Source of the DNA: Candidatus Sulfotelmatobacter kueseliae
GTDB taxonomy: Bacteria; Acidobacteriota; Terriglobia; Terriglobales; Acidobacteriaceae
Length of the DNA: 51,130 bases
NCBI GenBank assembly: GCA_900290255.1
Contig: OMOD01000146.1
Coordinates: 1-51,130, forward strand
Direction: 5' to 3'
The translations under genes and the position numbers were made by a program. The notes under the pieces were generated by a model. The model ran no database searches, was not told where the DNA came from, and was given only the letters and a program-made list of their open reading frames with translations. Within the stretch, counting starts at the first letter, position 1, and every line of letters begins with the position of its first letter. Below are positions 16,384 through 24,424 of this stretch, piece by piece.

Positions 16384-16979
16384 GAGTCCTGAGCCCTGGG
16401 TCCCGAGTCCGGAGAATCGGTAGCGAAGGTTTTTCCTCGCGACTCTGGACTCGCGACTTGAGACTGCTGCGGGTCTCGCGACTCTTGGTGACGCTCCTGC
16501 TCTGCACGAGCTGCGGCTATCACACCGCCGGGCATGCGGTGCAACTTCCGGAGACCGTCAAGACCATTGCTGTGCCGCCCTTCAAGAACGAGACCCCAAC
16601 TTATCGCATCGAGCAGATGCTGACCGCTTCCGTAGCCCGCGAATTCACCATCCGATCTCACTACCGGATCGTCAGCAATCCCGGCGACGAGGCGGACGCA
16701 ACCTTAGCCGGTACGGTGCTTTCCACCACGGCATCTCCGTTGGCCTATGACACTTCCTCGGGCCGGGCCGCCAGCGTGCTGGTGGTGGTCAGCATGAAGG
16801 TGACGCTCTCCGACCGCAACGGCAAGGTGTTGTATCAGAATCCGGCATACTTGTTCCGCGAGCAGTACGAAGTTTCCCAGGATCTGCAGAGCTTCTTTGA
16901 GGAACCCTCACCGGCTTTGCGTCGCCTCTCGCAGGATTTCGCACGCACGCTGGTGTCGAACATTTTGGAAGGCTTCTGA
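16380..16979 (+). CDS. lptE: LPS-assembly lipoprotein LptE
   Basis: Plug partner of the LptD outer-membrane LPS translocon. 199 residues. Lipobox-like LLLCTSC with the lipid-bearing C45, then GYHTAG, LPETVKTIAVPPFKNETPTYRIEQMLT and the C-terminal SQDFARTLVSNILEGF, typical of LptE. The first 36 residues, before the hydrophobic signal core, are coded by a 7-nt repeat array and are rich in Arg and Ser; they form an unusually long n-region. A shorter start (TTG at 16485 or GTG at 16488) would give a normal signal peptide but has no ribosome binding site. lptE next to holA is also the E. coli order. Confidence 0.88.
   Translation: MRVLSPGSRVRRIGSEGFSSRLWTRDLRLLRVSRLLVTLLLCTSCGYHTAGHAVQLPETVKTIAVPPFKNETPTYRIEQMLTASVAREFTIRSHYRIVSNPGDEADATLAGTVLSTTASPLAYDTSSGRAASVLVVVSMKVTLSDRNGKVLYQNPAYLFREQYEVSQDLQSFFEEPSPALRRLSQDFARTLVSNILEGF
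16382..16488. repeat. Heptamer array, GAGTCCT/GCGACTC family
   Basis: Units of 7 nt follow each other: GAGTCCT, GAGCCCT, GGGTCCC, GAGTCCG, then after a short break GCGACTC, TGGACTC, GCGACTT. The two halves are reverse complements in outline, giving an imperfect hairpin. It lies entirely inside the lptE reading frame. A sister array lies at 43888-43976. Confidence 0.75.
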
Positions 16980-16995
16980 TGGTAGAGTTGAAATC

Positions 16996-17065
16996 GTCGT
17001 TGGTCGCTAGTCGTTGGTCGTTAGCCAAAGACGAACTGCCAACGACTAACGGCTGACGACTAACG
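16996..17065. repeat. Heptamer array, GTCGTTG family, before holA
   Basis: GTCGTTG, GTCGCTA, GTCGTTG, GTCGTTA on the left and GCCAACG, ACTAACG, GCTGACG, ACTAACG on the right: strict 7-nt steps forming a hairpin of about 27 imperfect pairs. It ends a few bases before the holA ATG and fills the lptE-holA spacer. Confidence 0.85.
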
Positions 17066-17071
17066 ATCCCA

Positions 17072-18196
17072 ATGCGTGCTTTCGCCCAGGCCGAGCGCTT
17101 TGTCAGCGAGTTGGAATCGCGCAAGCTGCGTCCGGCGTACGTGTTCGTCGGCGACGAAGCGTTTTTTCGCAAGCGCTTTCGCGACGCGATCCTGGAACAC
17201 CTGGTTCCCTCCGACCTGCGGGACTTCAGTCTGTTCGAATTTGATCTTGCGGAAACCGGTCTGGCCGAGATTTTGGACCGCGTCCGCACTCCCTCTCTGA
17301 TGGCGCCGTTTCAGGTGTTCTTCGTGCGGGGCGTGAAAACTCTTTTTGGCCGCGGCTCGAATGAAGAAAAGCTGGCCGTCATCGAGGAATACTGCAAGAA
17401 CCCGAATCCCGATGCGCTGATTGTCTTTGTCGCTGACCACATCAGCATTCCCGCTGACGTCCGCCGCATGGAGATGCAGGACAAAGAGCGCTACCAGCGC
17501 ATCCGCGAGACCATGGGCCAGTACTGCGGAATCGTCGAACTGGCGCGGGTGGAGGAAGGCGAGGCGGTGCGCTGGATCGCCGATTACTGCTCCGGCCGCG
17601 GGGTGAAGATCGAGCCCGACGGCGCCCGCGAACTGGTGGACGCGCTGGGCGGCGACATGATGATGATTTCGAGCGAACTGGAGAAGCTGATTCTCTATGT
17701 CGGAGAAAAGAAGCGCATCACGCTGGGTGATGTCGAAACCATGGTCCTGGCCGCCAAACAGCGCTCGCTGTACGAATTGACGGACGCGATCTCGAGCAAA
17801 GACCGCGTACGCGCCCTCGAAGTCCTGGATGCGATTCTGGCTTCCGGCGAGGGGGAAGAGGCTGCCATCGGACACATCTACATGCTGGCGAAGACCTTCC
17901 GGCAGATGCTGGTGATTCTGGAGCGCAACGTGCGCGACCAGCGCATGCTGTGGGCCGCACTGTGGCAGGGATTCCGCGTGCCTCCGTTTGCTGCCGACGA
18001 CATCATTAAGCAGGCCCGCCGCTACAAATCCCGCCGCGAGCTGACCCGGGCCATCCGTCTGGTGGCGAAAGCTGATCTGGCGCTGCGCTCCAATCCCGTG
18101 AGCAAGCGCATGGTGCTGGAGCGGCTGGTGATGGATTTGACGACCGAGCCAAAGCTTGAGAGCCCGGGCTGGATGCAGGATCAGTTGCCGGTGTGA
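17072..18196 (+). CDS. holA: DNA polymerase III subunit delta
   Basis: Clamp-loader subunit that opens the sliding clamp. 374 residues, close to the E. coli 343. Seen: N-terminal PAYVFVGDEAFFRKRFRDAIL, the LAEILDRVRTPSLMAPFQVFFVRGVK block, DALIVFVADHI, GGDMMMISSELEKLILYVG, and the C-terminal helical collar (ANKTFRQ-like MLAKTFRQMLVILE, then LRSNPVSKRMVLERLVMDL). No functional Walker A, as expected for delta. It starts just after a heptamer array and has no ribosome binding site visible. Confidence 0.93.
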   Translation: MRAFAQAERFVSELESRKLRPAYVFVGDEAFFRKRFRDAILEHLVPSDLRDFSLFEFDLAETGLAEILDRVRTPSLMAPFQVFFVRGVKTLFGRGSNEEKLAVIEEYCKNPNPDALIVFVADHISIPADVRRMEMQDKERYQRIRETMGQYCGIVELARVEEGEAVRWIADYCSGRGVKIEPDGARELVDALGGDMMMISSELEKLILYVGEKKRITLGDVETMVLAAKQRSLYELTDAISSKDRVRALEVLDAILASGEGEEAAIGHIYMLAKTFRQMLVILERNVRDQRMLWAALWQGFRVPPFAADDIIKQARRYKSRRELTRAIRLVAKADLALRSNPVSKRMVLERLVMDLTTEPKLESPGWMQDQLPV

Positions 18197-18200
18197 GAAC

Positions 18201-18230
18201 GGCAGCTGTCAGCCATCAGCCTTCAGCCCA
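18201..18230. repeat. Heptamer array, CAGCCAT family (left of the nuclease gene)
   Basis: CAGCTGT, CAGCCAT, CAGCCTT, CAGCCCA in 7-nt steps just after the holA stop. Positions 18208-18220 form an exact 13-bp inverted repeat with 19016-19028 on the other side of the SRA-HNH gene. Confidence 0.75.
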
Positions 18231-18250
18231 CAAACATCCCGCTCGGTGCG

Positions 18251-18257
18251 TTATACT
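18251..18257 (+). promoter_or_regulatory. Possible -10 box of the SRA-HNH gene
   Basis: TTATACT, 33 nt before the ATG, inside the unit bounded by the inverted repeats. No good -35 hexamer is seen. Confidence 0.35.
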
Positions 18258-18289
18258 CCCGCCCGAAAGGCGATTCCCGCCGCGATGCG

Positions 18290-18985
18290 ATGGTAAGTCA
18301 GGGTGACGTCGTCTCCTATCTTGAGATGTGCGCCGATTTCGGCGTTAATCTCCAGCGAGGGATGAACTATCGCCTAAGGGGCGACGAGAGCATCATCCTG
18401 ATGAGTCTCCGGCGCGGCGCGCCATACGCGGACCGGATCGAGGACGGTGGGCGAGTCATCATCTACGAAGGTCACGACATCCCTAGAACCCAAGGAGGGC
18501 CCGACCCTAAGGATGTTGATCAACCGGAATTCTTGCCTAGCGGACGGCTGACGCAGAATGGCTTGTTCCTGGATGCAGTCAGACGCTTCAAATTGGGCAG
18601 AGCGCCAGCGGAGCGAGTCAAGGTTTTCGAAAAAATTCGTGCCGGCATCTGGGTGTACAACGGTCTTTTCAAACTGGTAGACGCCTGGCAAGAAACCTCG
18701 GATCGCCGCCAAGTGTTCAAGTTCAAGCTTGAGATCACCGAACAGGCACCCGAGATCGGGACCAGCTCAACTGCGGCAGCTGACGACGATCGAGTAATAC
18801 CAGCGGCCGTCAAGATCGAAGTGTGGAAACGTGACAAAGGGAGCTGCGTGAAGTGCGGGAGCAGGGAGAACCTTCACTTCGACCACATCATTCCCTACTC
18901 CCAAGGCGGTTCTTCGAAGGACGCGGAGAACATCCAAATCTTGTGTTCGAGGCACAACCTCGAAAAACGAGACAGAATCGAGTGA
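18290..18985 (+). CDS. SRA (YDG)-HNH modification-dependent endonuclease
   Basis: 231 residues in two parts. Residues about 20-150 match an SRA/YDG base-flipping domain: R55-V-I-I-YEGHD (59-63), D77-Q78, N90-GLF, ERVKVFEK and Y123-N-GLF, which stands for the YDG motif before LVDAW. Residues about 174-229 are a complete HNH nuclease: C186-x2-C189, the HFDHI core with D198-H199, GG at 206-207, N214, C219 and H222-N. In known enzymes this pairing cuts DNA carrying 5-methyl- or hydroxymethylcytosine (type IV-like restriction). No cognate methyltransferase is near, as expected. It is a lone gene between holA and rpsT, flanked by 13-bp inverted repeats. Ribosome binding site is weak. Confidence 0.82.
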   Translation: MVSQGDVVSYLEMCADFGVNLQRGMNYRLRGDESIILMSLRRGAPYADRIEDGGRVIIYEGHDIPRTQGGPDPKDVDQPEFLPSGRLTQNGLFLDAVRRFKLGRAPAERVKVFEKIRAGIWVYNGLFKLVDAWQETSDRRQVFKFKLEITEQAPEIGTSSTAAADDDRVIPAAVKIEVWKRDKGSCVKCGSRENLHFDHIIPYSQGGSSKDAENIQILCSRHNLEKRDRIE

Positions 18986-19010
18986 ACCGGGCCTACTCCG
19001 AGCCGACGGC

Positions 19011-19033
19011 GGATAGCTGATGGCTGACGACTA
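19011..19033. repeat. Heptamer array, GATGGCT family (right of the nuclease gene)
   Basis: GATAGCT, GATGGCT, GACGACT in 7-nt steps, running into the rpsT stop codon at 19031-19033. Contains the right arm of the 13-bp inverted repeat that brackets the SRA-HNH gene. Confidence 0.65.
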
Positions 19034-19294
19034 CTTCATCGCATTGACACGTGCGGCCAGGCGGGACTTGTAGCGCGAAGCGGTGCTCTCGTGCAGCGTG
19101 CCCTTCTGAATGGCCTTGTCGACGGCCGAAACGGTCTCGCGGTACATCTGCTCGGCGGCGGCCTTGTCGCCCTTCTCAATGGTCTCGCGCAACTCGCGCA
19201 GCTGGGTGCGCAGGCGGGAAGTATTGGCGCGGTTGCGGACGGTCCGGCGTTCAGTCTGGCGGGCGCGCTTCAGCGCGGAAAAGTGATTTGCCAT
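19031..19294 (-). CDS. rpsT: 30S ribosomal protein S20
   Basis: 87 residues, standard length. Begins [17 protein letters not shown] and has the long basic helices of S20, with [25 protein letters not shown] near the end. Binds 16S rRNA and helps assemble the small subunit. An AAGG-type ribosome binding site lies before the ATG and a strong promoter lies further upstream. Monocistronic. Confidence 0.97.
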   Translation of the reverse strand: MANHFSALKRARQTERRTVRNRANTSRLRTQLRELRETIEKGDKAAAEQMYRETVSAVDKAIQKGTLHESTASRYKSRLAARVNAMK

Positions 19295-19351
19295 GTCTGG
19301 TTCGTTACCTTCGTGTGTCTAGAGAGATATTCGGGGTAGGTCCGAAACTTT

Positions 19352-19378
19352 TATTATAGGGGAGCAACTCTCGACTGG
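19352..19378 (+). promoter_or_regulatory. Possible promoter of the AAA ATPase gene with TCTCGACTGG
   Basis: On the plus strand TATTAT (19352-19357) is followed 11 nt later by TCTCGACTGG (19369-19378). It overlaps the rpsT promoter on the other strand, so the two may compete for polymerase. Confidence 0.4.
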
Positions 19379-19382
19379 TCAA
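19353..19382 (-). promoter_or_regulatory. Strong sigma70-type promoter of rpsT
   Basis: On the minus strand TTGACC, 18 nt, TATAAT: nearly consensus boxes with acceptable spacing, about 60 nt before the rpsT start codon. Confidence 0.8.
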
Positions 19383-19415
19383 ACAGATGGGCTTCAGACG
19401 AGCGGTGCCAAACCC

Positions 19416-21122
19416 ATGAGCGACGGACTCGATCGCCTCAAAGTGTTGATCAACTCTTCAACGCCCATCGTGGTGATGGAGACGTCAGAAGAAGTGCGTG
19501 CCATCAACATGGTGCGGGCTGCCTGCGCCGACCTGAACATGGCGACCTTCGAGTGGAGTATTGCCGATGGGCTGCTGCGCTCGGGAACGGGCGCTCCGCC
19601 GGAAGGGCAGAAAATGTCGCTACAGGCTCGCATCGACCAGACCACGGTCTGGAATCAGAACAGCCGCAGCCAGACGCAGACCCGCACCGCGCTCAGTCCC
19701 GGCGGGGGAGAAGCCGACAGATTGGCGCGGGCAGTGATGTCATCCGTGGGAGCCGAAGCGGCGCCTGCCGGCAGCGGCGGCTCCATCTACAACACGCGCG
19801 AACCGGTGCAAGCGCTGGCCAACATGGAATCCATGACGGTAGAGGTGGTATTTATCCTCAAGGATTTTCACCGCCACATGGACGACCCCGTCGTGGTGCG
19901 GAGACTGCGCGACGTAGGGCAAAAGTTTTCGGCCAATCGACGAACGGTTGTGATCACCGCGCCAGAAATTACCGTCCCGGCGGAACTGGCGACGCTGGTG
20001 GAATATTTTGATCTGCCGCTGCCCGACCGCGACCGGCTGCACGAAATTGTCAAAGAGACCTTCACGCGGCTCTCGAAGAGTTACACGCTGAAGTTGCAGC
20101 TCGATGCGGCCGGCGTGGACGCGATGGCGGCGAACCTGCGCGGACTGAAGGAAGAAGAAGCCGAGCGCGCCATTTCGCAGGCGCTGGTGGCGCGATACGC
20201 GCTGTGTCCTGAGAGCATCACCGATGTGCTGGAAGCGAAGAAACAACTCCTGCGCCATTCGGGGATGCTGGAGTTCATCGAAGCCGTCGACAACATGGCC
20301 AGCATCGGCGGGTTGGAGAATCTGAAGCACTGGCTGCGGCAGCGCCGCGGAGCGTGGGAAGATTCGGCGCGCGAGTTTGGCCTGGAACCACCGCGCGGGA
20401 TGATCATTCTGGGAGTGCAGGGATGCGGCAAGTCGCTCTGCGCGCGTGCAGTGGCCGGCGAGTGGAAACTCCCTCTGGTCAAGTTCGACACGTCGGCGGT
20501 CTACGACAAATACATCGGAGAAACAGAAAAGCGGATTCGCAAAGTGTTTCAGGTCGCTGAGGGACTTGCCCCCTGTGTGCTCTGGATTGACGAACTGGAG
20601 AAAGTTTTCGCCGGCAGCGGCCCAGATTCCGCTTCAGCGGACGCCGGAGTCTCGTCGCGCCTGCTGGCGTCGTTTCTCTCCTGGATGCAGGACCGCAAGG
20701 CTGCAGTGTTCGTCGCGGCAACCTGCAACAACGTGACCGTGCTCCCCCCGGAACTGATTCGCAAAGGCCGGTTCGACGAGTTGTTTTTTGTCGATCTACC
20801 CAATCAGGCTGAGCGCAAGCAAATCTTTTCTATTCAGCTGGCGAAACGGAAGCGGAATCCGGCGGAATTTGATCTGGAAAAGGTCGCAGCCGCCGCAAAG
20901 GGATATTCGGGAGCGGAGGTCGATGCGGCGGTTCAGGGCGCGCTCTATGCAGCCTATTCCGAAAAGAAAACCCTGACCACGCAGTCGCTCATCGACGCCC
21001 TCGGCCAGACCGTGCCGCTTTCGACCACGCGGGCCGAGGAGATTGCCGCCCTGCGCGAGTGGGCAAGGACGAGAGCCGTCCCGGCAACGGCACGAGAGGC
21101 AAATTCCGCCAGTACGACTTAG
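19416..21122 (+). CDS. Ycf46-like AAA ATPase
   Basis: 568 residues, soluble. The N-terminal third (TPIVVMETSEEVRAINMVR, VVFILKDFHRHMDDPVVVRRLRDVG, VVITAPEITVPAELATLVEYFDLPLPDRDRLHEI) is the arrangement seen in Ycf46 proteins of plastids and cyanobacteria. The AAA module has Walker A GVQGCGKS (333-340), Walker B VLWIDELEK, an asparagine sensor in ATCNNV, arginine in RKGRFDELF, and the GYSGAEVDAAV helical lid. Residues about 85-120 are an unconserved Gln/Ser-rich linker. The family may work as an unfoldase or remodeller; its substrate is not known. No partner gene is adjacent. Confidence 0.82.
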   Translation: MSDGLDRLKVLINSSTPIVVMETSEEVRAINMVRAACADLNMATFEWSIADGLLRSGTGAPPEGQKMSLQARIDQTTVWNQNSRSQTQTRTALSPGGGEADRLARAVMSSVGAEAAPAGSGGSIYNTREPVQALANMESMTVEVVFILKDFHRHMDDPVVVRRLRDVGQKFSANRRTVVITAPEITVPAELATLVEYFDLPLPDRDRLHEIVKETFTRLSKSYTLKLQLDAAGVDAMAANLRGLKEEEAERAISQALVARYALCPESITDVLEAKKQLLRHSGMLEFIEAVDNMASIGGLENLKHWLRQRRGAWEDSAREFGLEPPRGMIILGVQGCGKSLCARAVAGEWKLPLVKFDTSAVYDKYIGETEKRIRKVFQVAEGLAPCVLWIDELEKVFAGSGPDSASADAGVSSRLLASFLSWMQDRKAAVFVAATCNNVTVLPPELIRKGRFDELFFVDLPNQAERKQIFSIQLAKRKRNPAEFDLEKVAAAAKGYSGAEVDAAVQGALYAAYSEKKTLTTQSLIDALGQTVPLSTTRAEEIAALREWARTRAVPATAREANSASTT

Positions 21123-21253
21123 GCTCGGCAGTACCGAGGGGCTAACCAAGGGCACATTGACTGTCTCTTCGCTCCGGGGTAGGCTTTAACCAATGGTAGT
21201 TCCTCGCCCCAGGGGCGCGAACATTCCGGCTACTCCCGTCTCAGAGCAAAATT

Positions 21254-21278
21254 CTGCTTTGTCTGTGATGAAAAGCAG
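21254..21278. other. Stem-loop in the AAA-phoH spacer
   Basis: CTGCTTT and AAAGCAG pair (7 bp) around 11 nt. It could end the ATPase transcript but has no T-run. The spacer 21123-21368 otherwise holds only the repeat element that follows. Confidence 0.3.
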
Positions 21279-21306
21279 GTGTAGGTGTGCTCGACTGGCA
21301 CAGGCC

Positions 21307-21346
21307 GCCGAGCGTTGCTCGGCCGGACAGCCGGGGGCGGCTGTCC
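21307..21346. repeat. Double-hairpin interspersed repeat before phoH
   Basis: GCCGAGC-GTT-GCTCGGC (7-bp stem) is followed at 21325-21346 by GGACAGCC with GGCTGTCC (8 bp). A related pair in the opposite orientation lies at 41248-41285, so this is a repeat family and not a local structure only. Confidence 0.75.
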
Positions 21347-21368
21347 CCACATGGTTCATGGACACTGC

Positions 21369-22454
21369 ATGAAGAAGAACATCGGGATCAGTCCCAACAT
21401 CGAGACGCTGTTCGGCACACGCGACGAGAATGTGCGGTTGCTGGAAGATGGGCTCAACATCACCATCAATTTGCGGTCGAACGCGATCGAACTGGAAGGC
21501 GCGGCCCGCGACGTGGCTCGCGCCGAGCAGGTTTTTGCCGACTACGAGAGCCTGCAGCGCTCCGGCTACAGCTTCAATAATGGCGATCTCAACAGCATGC
21601 TGCGCGTGCTGACTTCCGATCCCGCCACCACGCTTCGCGGGCTGGCCGATGCCGGGCGGCAGCGCTCGTTTGGCCGCCGCACCGTTCAACCCAAGAGCAG
21701 CAACCAGCGCCGGTACCTGGAAGCCATCGAGAAGCACGACATGGTGTTCGGTATCGGTCCGGCCGGCACCGGTAAGACCTACCTCGCTGTGGCCATGGCC
21801 ATCTCGGCGCTGCTGGCCAAGCGCGTCAATCGCATCATCCTGGCGCGTCCGGCGGTGGAAGCGGGCGAGCGCCTGGGCTTTCTGCCGGGCACCTTGCAGG
21901 ACAAGATTGATCCCTACCTGAGGCCGCTGTACGACGCGCTCTATGACATGCTGGATCCGGAGAAAGTTGATCGCTACCTGGAGAAGAACGTCATCGAGAT
22001 TGCGCCCATCGCCTTCATGCGCGGGCGCACGCTGAACGATTCGTTCGTCATTCTCGACGAGGCACAGAACACGACTTCGGAGCAGATGAAGATGTTCGTA
22101 ACCCGCCTGGGATTCAATTCGAAGGCCGTAATTACGGGCGATATCACGCAGATTGACTTGCCCAGCGCGCGTCGCAGCGGTTTGCTGGAAGCGATCGACG
22201 TCCTGCAGCATGTGGACGGATTGGCGTTTGTGCACTTCGATGAAAGTGACGTAGTGCGGCATCACCTGGTGCAGCGCATTGTTCGAGCCTACGACGAGCA
22301 CAAGGCGCGGATTGCCGAGCAGCAACTGCTCTTGCCCACGGAGGTCAAGGGTGCCGATGTGGCGAGCGCAAACGGAAAACCCACGCCGAACTCCAACGGA
22401 AAACCTGCGGCTGGGAACGGCCAGAAGTTGGCATCCGCGGAAGCTCAGGAATAA
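21369..22454 (+). CDS. phoH: PhoH family ATPase (PhoH/YbeZ)
   Basis: Predicted RNA-linked ATPase, commonly paired with YbeY. From the ATG of [16 protein letters not shown] it is 361 residues. Seen: an N-terminal KH-like region ([17 protein letters not shown]), NQRRYLEAI, Walker [10 protein letters not shown], the [30 protein letters not shown] block, Walker [31 protein letters not shown], and an Asn/Gly-rich unconserved tail. A longer start at 21285 would translate the interspersed repeat and is not favoured. First gene of phoH-ybeY-CBS-era. Confidence 0.94.
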   Translation: MKKNIGISPNIETLFGTRDENVRLLEDGLNITINLRSNAIELEGAARDVARAEQVFADYESLQRSGYSFNNGDLNSMLRVLTSDPATTLRGLADAGRQRSFGRRTVQPKSSNQRRYLEAIEKHDMVFGIGPAGTGKTYLAVAMAISALLAKRVNRIILARPAVEAGERLGFLPGTLQDKIDPYLRPLYDALYDMLDPEKVDRYLEKNVIEIAPIAFMRGRTLNDSFVILDEAQNTTSEQMKMFVTRLGFNSKAVITGDITQIDLPSARRSGLLEAIDVLQHVDGLAFVHFDESDVVRHHLVQRIVRAYDEHKARIAEQQLLLPTEVKGADVASANGKPTPNSNGKPAAGNGQKLASAEAQE

Positions 22455-22542
22455 ATAGTCAAACATCAGTCGGAGGGTCTGCAGACCGGCTCTCCCACTT
22501 GTCTTGGGATAGATCGGTCACAGAATCTCTCGGAGCCGTGCC

Positions 22543-23055
22543 GTGGTTATCTTGCGGAAGAAAGTCGCCGCCTTGAGCGAGACTTCGCTCGAGGGCTTTG
22601 CGCTGCGAGCGCGGCGCGCCGCAGGACTGCACGGTGTTGTCAATATTCTGGTGACCACGAGCGCTGCGCTGCGCTCGCTGAATCGCCAATTTCGCGGCAA
22701 GGATCAGGCCACGGACGTGCTGTCGTTTCCGGCTGCGGCTCGGACTTCCCGAGGCCGCAGGGGAATGGCAGTGGCCGGGGAAATCGCCATCTCCGCCGAC
22801 ATCGCCGCGCAGAATGCCGCTCGTTTCGGCCATTCCCCTGGCGCAGAGGTCAAGATCTTAACCCTGCATGGCATACTGCATCTGGCCGGCTTTGACCACG
22901 AGCGCGATAATGGTCAAATGGCGCGCAAGGAGATCAAACTGCGCCGGCATCTGGGACTGCCGATTGCCCTGATTGAGCGAACGCAGCGGGCCACACCACG
23001 GACGCTAAAAAAGCGTGGCAAGACACGCCTGTCAGGAACGTGGAGGGAGCGATGA
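22543..23055 (+). CDS. ybeY: Endoribonuclease YbeY
   Basis: Metal-dependent RNase in 16S rRNA 3' maturation and quality control. 170 residues. Seen: FRGKDQATDVLSFP, GEIAIS, and the zinc motif H-x3-H-x5-H in HGILHLAGFDHE. Between VLSFP and GEIAIS the frame crosses a hairpin (22733-22760) coding for AAARTSRGRRG, which may be another in-frame repeat. The last 35 residues are basic and unconserved. GTG start. Stop overlaps the ATG of the next gene. Confidence 0.93.
   Translation: MVILRKKVAALSETSLEGFALRARRAAGLHGVVNILVTTSAALRSLNRQFRGKDQATDVLSFPAAARTSRGRRGMAVAGEIAISADIAAQNAARFGHSPGAEVKILTLHGILHLAGFDHERDNGQMARKEIKLRRHLGLPIALIERTQRATPRTLKKRGKTRLSGTWRER
22733..22760. repeat. Palindromic element inside ybeY
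   Basis: CTGCGGCTCGG (22733-22743) pairs with CCGAGGCCGCAG (22749-22760), 11 pairs with one bulged base, loop of 5. It lies in the variable loop of YbeY, so insertion is less certain than in hemW, meaB and rimI. Confidence 0.5.
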
Positions 23056-24317
23056 ACCTCACTGTTCTTGCCGTGCTGTTCCTGTTGATGGGACTGCTGA
23101 CTCTGGTCTCATATGTGGATCGCGTCTATCAGGAAGCTGGCAGGTTTCTTTCCCGCGAGTTTCAGGACAACATTGATGTTTTCGAACAGAAGGTTGAGCC
23201 GGCCCTGGGCGTAAGCCGCACTCGCTCATCGCTCTCGATGGCGGTGCTCACGCAGTTGACCATGGCGGCGATCGCCTTGCTCGTAGGCTTCAGTGTTTTC
23301 AGCGAACAGCTCTGGAGCATTTACGAAATTCTGCAGGCAACGATCAGCCTGGTTCTGATTGTCATCCTGTGCAACCGCTTCCTCCCGTTCGTGTTCTTCT
23401 CGCGTACCAAGGGAGAGTGGCTGGTTCGCTGGATTCCAGTTCTAAAGGTTCTCATCTACCTTGTGTTGCCGGTAACGATCGCCCTGGGCTTCCTACAGTC
23501 GGTGGCATCGTTGACCAAGCAAAGCACGCCGGAGCAACAGGAGACCTCGGCCGAGGCTGTGGATGCTCTGATCGAGGCCGGGCAGGAAGAGGGAATCATT
23601 CAGGAGGGCGACCGCGATCTGATCCAGTCGGTGGTGGAATTCAGCGGCAAAACAGTGCGCGAAGCCATGAAGCCGCGCCCGGCCATGTTCGCCGTCCCCA
23701 CCGAGACTACCGTGGAGCGTTTCGTCGAAATGCTGCGCACCAAGCACTATTCGCGCGTGCCGGTGTATGAAGGCAGCATCCACAACATCAAAGGAATTGT
23801 TTACGCCCAGGATGTGCTGCAGGTGCCAGACAGCGAAGCGCACACGCGCACGCTCGATTCTCTGATGCGCCGCGATGTTTACTTCGTCCCCGAGAGCAAA
23901 TTAGGCAGCGATCTGCTGCGCGAGATGCAGAAGCAGAATATCCGAATGGCTATCGTGGTGGATGAATATGGCGGCGTGGCAGGGCTGGTCACGATTGAAG
24001 ACCTGGTGGAAGAGATCGTCGGTGAAATCCGCGACGAGCACGACAAGCCGGAGATTGTGCGGGAAGGCGACCGGTCCTTCATTGTTTCCGGCGGAATGGA
24101 CGTGGATCGGCTGGATGAACTCTTCGGCACCAAGCCCGAAGGCAAGGAATCCGCGACCATTGCCGGCCTGGTCAGCGAACTGGCCGGACGGATTCCGCGC
24201 AAAGGCGAGATCGTAGAAGAGGACGGCCTGCGCTTTGAAGTGCTGGAATCCACGGACCGCAAGATCGAGCGCGTGCGCGTGACGGCGGTGCAACCGCAAC
24301 AGCTGAAGCTGATATAG
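23052..24317 (+). CDS. Hemolysin/CorC-type membrane protein with CBS pair
   Basis: 421 residues. Four or so membrane helices in the first 160 residues (DUF21/CNNM-like region), a link, two CBS domains (about 190-320, with [44 protein letters not shown]), and a C-terminal CorC_HlyC domain ([34 protein letters not shown]). Family members are linked to magnesium or cobalt homeostasis. ATG chosen because GGAGGG is 3-9 nt upstream; overlaps the ybeY stop (ATGA). ybeY followed by a CorC protein is a common bacterial order. Confidence 0.88.
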   Translation: MNLTVLAVLFLLMGLLTLVSYVDRVYQEAGRFLSREFQDNIDVFEQKVEPALGVSRTRSSLSMAVLTQLTMAAIALLVGFSVFSEQLWSIYEILQATISLVLIVILCNRFLPFVFFSRTKGEWLVRWIPVLKVLIYLVLPVTIALGFLQSVASLTKQSTPEQQETSAEAVDALIEAGQEEGIIQEGDRDLIQSVVEFSGKTVREAMKPRPAMFAVPTETTVERFVEMLRTKHYSRVPVYEGSIHNIKGIVYAQDVLQVPDSEAHTRTLDSLMRRDVYFVPESKLGSDLLREMQKQNIRMAIVVDEYGGVAGLVTIEDLVEEIVGEIRDEHDKPEIVREGDRSFIVSGGMDVDRLDELFGTKPEGKESATIAGLVSELAGRIPRKGEIVEEDGLRFEVLESTDRKIERVRVTAVQPQQLKLI

Positions 24318-24424
24318 TCAGACGGACATCAGACCTCAGCCCTCGGATTTCAGACTTTGACCCTCAGCCTTTCTGACAACACCGAGGTTCAGCCTGAGGT
24401 CCGAAGTCCGAGGTCTGGGTTCTG
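24316..24424. repeat. Heptamer array, GAGGTCC/AGACCTC family, before era
   Basis: AGACCTC, AGCCCTC, GGATTTC, AGACTTT on the left and CTGAGGT, CCGAAGT, CCGAGGT, CTGGGTT on the right, in 7-nt steps, forming an imperfect hairpin. It fills the entire spacer from the preceding stop to the era ATG, and its GAGGT units could act as the ribosome binding site. Confidence 0.85.

Noticed and set aside
16996..17065. CRISPR array
   Set aside because: The units are 7 nt and contiguous, with no spacers, and mirrored into a hairpin. No cas gene is present.
18290..18985. Homing endonuclease or group I intron nuclease
   Set aside because: The SRA/YDG domain in front of the HNH domain fits a modification-dependent restriction enzyme, and no intron or intein boundary is seen.
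21186..22466. 426-codon frame antisense to phoH
   Set aside because: PhoH has complete Walker motifs on the other strand; the antisense frame has no recognisable domain.
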